This document shows positions 61,031 through 64,000 of a stretch of 64,000 nucleotides of DNA, piece after piece; within the stretch, counting starts at the first letter, position 1, and every line of letters starts with the position of its first letter. Both the position numbers and the translations under genes were made by a program. Under the pieces are notes generated by a model, which worked only from the letters and a program-made list of their open reading frames with translations, did no database searches and was not told where the DNA came from. The DNA is from Jannaschia sp. CCS1 (GTDB lineage Bacteria > Pseudomonadota > Alphaproteobacteria > Rhodobacterales > Rhodobacteraceae): contig NC_007802.1 in assembly GCF_000013565.1 (NCBI RefSeq), positions 3,286,001 to 3,350,000 of the forward strand. Reading direction: 5' to 3'.

Positions 61031-62279
61031 CGATACCTCCGCGGCGGCGCGCAAGCTGGTCGAGGTGCGCAACCTGCGCATGTATTTCCCGATCCGCACC
61101 GGGCTGCTGCGCCGGCACACCGGCGATGTGAAAGCCGTCGATGGGGTGAACTTCGATATCTATGAGGGCGAAACCCTTGGTCTTGTGGGCGAAAGCGGGT
61201 GTGGAAAGTCCACCTGTGGCCGCGCGGTTATCCGGCTCTATGAGCCCACCGATGGCTCCATCCAGCTGGAAAACAAGGAGCTTGCCTGGTCCAACATCAA
61301 GGCCCGCGACATTGCGCAGCGGGCCGAACGCGTCGCCTCGGTGGTCTTCTTCGTGGCCTTCGCCCTGACCCTTGTGGGCTTGTTCTTTGCGTTTCCTGCA
61401 ATTGCCCTGGGTTTTGCAACCTACCCGATCCTGACCGTGGTGGCGCTGACGCTGTTTTTGGCGGCGACCTCGCTCTACTATTACATCCCGAAATGGATCT
61501 ACCGCTCCGTCGTTGCGACGCGGGAGGGGGTGTCCACCCGGGATTTTGCTCCGTCCGAGCGGGAGTTGCGGCGCATCCGGCCTACGATGCAGATGGTCTT
61601 CCAGGACCCACAGGCCTCGCTCAACCCGCGCATGACCGTGGCCGCCATCATCGGCGAGCCGCTGTCTGAGCATACGACCCTGTCCAAGGCCGAGCGCAAT
61701 GATCGCATCTATGAGCTTCTGGACGCCGTCGGCCTCAACCGTGATTTCGCCAACCGCTATCCGCACGAATTTTCCGGTGGGCAGCGCCAGCGGATCGGCA
61801 TCGCACGGGCGCTTGCCCTCAATCCCAAGTTCATTGTCTGTGACGAGCCGATTGCCGCATTGGACGTGTCGATCCAGGCGCAGGTGGTAAACCTGCTGGA
61901 GGATTTGCAGGAAAAGCTGGGGCTGACCTATCTGTTCATCTCCCATGACCTGTCGATGGTGCGCCATATCGCGGACCGTGTGGCGGTGATGTATCTGGGC
62001 AAAGTGGCCGAGCTGGCCCCGCGCGACGCGCTGTTCAGCGATCCGCTGCACCCCTACACCAAGGCGCTTCTGTCCGCCGTGCCCGAGCCCGATCCGGCGT
62101 CCCACGACGTGGCGGAGCGGGTGATTTTGCAAGGCGATGTCCCGTCGCCGTCCAACCCACCCAAGGGTTGCAACTTCTGCACACGCTGCCCCGCAGTGAT
62201 GGACGTGTGCCGCATTGAAGATCCCGAAATGAAAGAGGTGCGCCCGGGCCGTTTCGTCGCCTGCCACCTGCACAGTTAA
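61023..62279 (+). CDS. dppF: Peptide ABC transporter ATP-binding protein (DppF/OppF type) with a membrane-spanning insert
   Basis: A 418-residue ABC ATPase, about 75 residues longer than usual. All catalytic motifs are present: Walker [10 protein letters not shown] (56-64), Q-loop [12 protein letters not shown] (191 on), signature [15 protein letters not shown] (249 on), Walker [13 protein letters not shown], switch His308, and the C-terminal CNFCTRCP cluster. Between Walker A and Q-loop, residues about 100-175 are replaced by an insert with two strongly hydrophobic helices (104-125 and 134-155) and a charged tail. The frame is continuous across it and its composition matches neighbours, so it is not a sequencing artefact by appearance. 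The insert would tether the ATPase to the membrane. Confidence 0.9.
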   Translation: MLDDTSAAARKLVEVRNLRMYFPIRTGLLRRHTGDVKAVDGVNFDIYEGETLGLVGESGCGKSTCGRAVIRLYEPTDGSIQLENKELAWSNIKARDIAQRAERVASVVFFVAFALTLVGLFFAFPAIALGFATYPILTVVALTLFLAATSLYYYIPKWIYRSVVATREGVSTRDFAPSERELRRIRPTMQMVFQDPQASLNPRMTVAAIIGEPLSEHTTLSKAERNDRIYELLDAVGLNRDFANRYPHEFSGGQRQRIGIARALALNPKFIVCDEPIAALDVSIQAQVVNLLEDLQEKLGLTYLFISHDLSMVRHIADRVAVMYLGKVAELAPRDALFSDPLHPYTKALLSAVPEPDPASHDVAERVILQGDVPSPSNPPKGCNFCTRCPAVMDVCRIEDPEMKEVRPGRFVACHLHS

Positions 62280-62359
62280 AAGCAACAAGATCGCCCCAAG
62301 GCGGCACGAGCAAACTGACAAAGACCGACCACGACCAACAAGGAGTGAGAGACACAGTA

Positions 62360-64000
62360 ATGAAACGTACATCCATTCTTCTGGGGTGCGCCGCCGCGAT
62401 GGCCTGCGCCCCCATGGCCGCGCTGGCCGACGGGCATCTGTCCCGCGGCGGTTCCGGCCACCTCAACATTATCTATTGGCAAGCGCCCTCAACGCTGAAC
62501 CCGTATCTGTCGGGCGGCACGAAAGAGGTCGAATCCGCCTCGCTGATCCTGGAAAGCCTGGGTCGCTTTGACGACACCGGCGAGCTGGTCCCATGGCTGG
62601 CCGCCGAGATTCCGACCGTTGAGAACGGCGGCATCTCCGAGGATCTGACGCAGATCACCTGGACGCTGCAGGAAGGCATCCTGTGGTCCGATGGCACGCC
62701 CCTGACGGCGGCGGACGCCGTGTTCACGTGGGAGTATTGTACCGATTCCGAGAGTGGCTGCGCCCAGGCGTCCTACTTTGACGGCGTCGAAGCGGTTGAG
62801 GCTGTGGACGACACGACGATCCAGATCACGTTCAACGCCCCCACACCATTCCCCTACACCGCGCTGGTCGGCTCCGAGAGCCCAATCATCCAGGCCGCAC
62901 AATTTGCCGATTGCGTCGGCGCCCGCGCGCCTGAATGCACCGAGGCCAATTTCGGCCCCATCGGCACCGGTCCCTTCGTCGTCACGGACTTCCGTCCCAA
63001 CGACGTGATCGAGCTTGTGGCCAACGACAATTACCGTGTGCCCGAGCAGCCCCACTTCGCGTCCGTGACCTTCAAAGGCGGCGGCGATGCAACGGCGGCG
63101 GCGCGGTCCGTGCTGGAAACGGGCGAGTTTGACTACGCCTGGAACCTTCAGATCGACCCGACAATCCTGGCGCAAATGGAAGCGCAGGGGAACGGCACGG
63201 TCGTGACCGCCTTCGGCACGTCCGTTGAGCGTCTGCACCTGAACCAGACCAACCCCGATGCAGCGCTTGGCGACATGCGCTCCACCGTGGAAGGCGGGCC
63301 GCACCCGTTCCTGACCGATCCGATCGTGGGTCAGGCGATGTCCATGGCCATCGACCGCGCGCTGATCGTGGAAATCGGCTACGGGGCAGGCGGTCAGCCC
63401 ACCTGTAACGTCCTTCCCGCGCCCGAGGCCTATGCCTCCACCGCCAACGATGGCTGCCTTGTGCAGGACATCGCCGGTGCCAATGCGCTGCTGGATGAAG
63501 CGGGCCACGTCGACACCGACGGCGACGGCATCCGCGAATACAACGGTGTTCCGATGACGGTTCTTTATCAGACCTCGACCAACGCCGTCCGTCAGGACAC
63601 CCAAGCGCTGGTGAAGCAATGGTGGGAAGAAATCGGCATCGGGTCCGAGCTTCGCAACATCGACGCATCGGTCTTCTTCGGTGGTGATCCGGCATCGCCC
63701 GACACGTTCCAGAAGTTCTATGCCGACGTCGAAATGTACACCAACAACTTCTCGGGCGTTGACCCGCAGGCGTATATGGCCAACTGGCTCTGCTCGGACA
63801 TTCCTGGTCCGGACACCCAATGGCAGGGTGCGAACATCCAGCGCTTCTGTTCCGAGGACTATGACGCCCTCGTGGCGGAAATGGCCGGTACCGCAGACCT
63901 GGCCGAGCGGGGCCGTCTGGCGATGGCAATGAACGACATGATCATGCAGTCGTATTCCATCATCCCGCTGGTCCACCGTGGCGGCGTGTCGGCCCATGCC
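62360..64000 (+). CDS. Peptide ABC transporter substrate-binding protein (DppA/OppA type), 3' end cut
   Basis: Periplasmic solute-binding protein of the SBP_bac_5 family, at least 547 residues in the window and still open at the end. A signal peptide (MKRTSILLGCAAAMACAPMA then ALA, cleavage near residue 23) precedes HLNIIYWQAPSTLNPYLSGG; LSDGTPLTAADAVFTWEYC-like and GTGPFVVTDFRPNDVIELV segments are typical. An aggag at 62341 is 14 bases upstream of the ATG, a long spacing. Gene order (two ATPases, then the binding protein) implies permease genes beyond the window. Ligand likely an oligopeptide. Confidence 0.92.
   Translation, partial: MKRTSILLGCAAAMACAPMAALADGHLSRGGSGHLNIIYWQAPSTLNPYLSGGTKEVESASLILESLGRFDDTGELVPWLAAEIPTVENGGISEDLTQITWTLQEGILWSDGTPLTAADAVFTWEYCTDSESGCAQASYFDGVEAVEAVDDTTIQITFNAPTPFPYTALVGSESPIIQAAQFADCVGARAPECTEANFGPIGTGPFVVTDFRPNDVIELVANDNYRVPEQPHFASVTFKGGGDATAAARSVLETGEFDYAWNLQIDPTILAQMEAQGNGTVVTAFGTSVERLHLNQTNPDAALGDMRSTVEGGPHPFLTDPIVGQAMSMAIDRALIVEIGYGAGGQPTCNVLPAPEAYASTANDGCLVQDIAGANALLDEAGHVDTDGDGIREYNGVPMTVLYQTSTNAVRQDTQALVKQWWEEIGIGSELRNIDASVFFGGDPASPDTFQKFYADVEMYTNNFSGVDPQAYMANWLCSDIPGPDTQWQGANIQRFCSEDYDALVAEMAGTADLAERGRLAMAMNDMIMQSYSIIPLVHRGGVSAHA

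Noticed and set aside
60828-62372. 514-codon minus-strand open frame opposite dppF
   Set aside because: Antisense shadow of a clear ABC ATPase; composition is typical of GC-rich reverse frames.
62489-63997. 502-codon minus-strand open frame at the window end
   Set aside because: Antisense of the substrate-binding protein, which has a signal peptide and family motifs.

Overview
The window is a contiguous piece of a GC-rich chromosome that reads as an alphaproteobacterium of the Rhodobacterales (roseobacter-type Rhodobacteraceae). Pointers are a TRAP transporter operon, a pntAB pair with the long fused PntA, a DUF6280-type small protein, a Pcm-like gene directly upstream of a TolC-family gene, and regulatory sequences typical of this order: an FNR/FnrL box before hemN, two TGA-N9-TCA iron-rhodo boxes and one Irr-type ICE motif. 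No rRNA, insertion sequence, prophage or CRISPR array is visible. One tRNA gene, tRNA-Cys(GCA), is present.

Layout. 1-5.5 kb: an operon of a deaminase-type amidohydrolase (5' end cut off), an M20 dipeptidase and a nucleoside hydrolase, then a convergent M20 amidohydrolase and a divergent phosphoribosyltransferase; this looks like nucleoside/amide breakdown and salvage. 5.5-6.1 kb is non-coding. 6.1-16.4 kb: transglutaminase-like protein, hemN with an FNR box, a TRAP operon (dctP-dctQ-dctM) ending in a D-aminoacylase, a divergent LysR regulator, and a metal-dependent amidohydrolase translationally coupled to a CobW-type GTPase. 16.4-24.2 kb: 6-phosphogluconate dehydrogenase, DUF6280 protein, EF-P, rhomboid protease, a PopZ-like acidic protein, TolC and Pcm-like proteins, tRNA-Cys. 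24.5-28 kb: xylulokinase, 4-hydroxyphenylpyruvate dioxygenase, IclR regulator.

28.1-39.9 kb is the most unusual region: nine genes on one strand, with six glycosyltransferases (four related GT2-type enzymes, one GT61, one DXD-type), two unrecognised genes, and a sulfatase whose C-terminus carries RTX calcium-binding repeats. It looks like a surface or secreted glycan locus, but no polymerase, flippase or export gene lies in it.

40-51.5 kb: DUF1178, Nudix, a GPx-like protein, a histone-deacetylase-family protein, then a compact iron-responsive group (hemP, DUF1289, dps and an unknown gene) with three recognisable iron-control sites in 1.6 kb; then small exported proteins, pntAB, an SDR and a DUF3422 protein. 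51.6-55.7 kb: acyl-CoA synthetase, lipoprotein, moaA and an isolated ParB-like small gene. 56-64 kb: M20 hydrolase, FAD oxidase, ArgE-like deacetylase, and divergently the start of a peptide ABC transporter operon (dppD, dppF, substrate-binding protein cut by the window end). The dppF product carries an in-frame insert with two predicted transmembrane helices inside the ATPase domain, the single most striking protein feature here.

Across the window four M20 metallopeptidases and three amidohydrolases sit next to TRAP or peptide uptake genes, consistent with a marine-type heterotroph scavenging amides, peptides and nucleosides. Functional calls rest on motif recognition by eye; no database search was possible.
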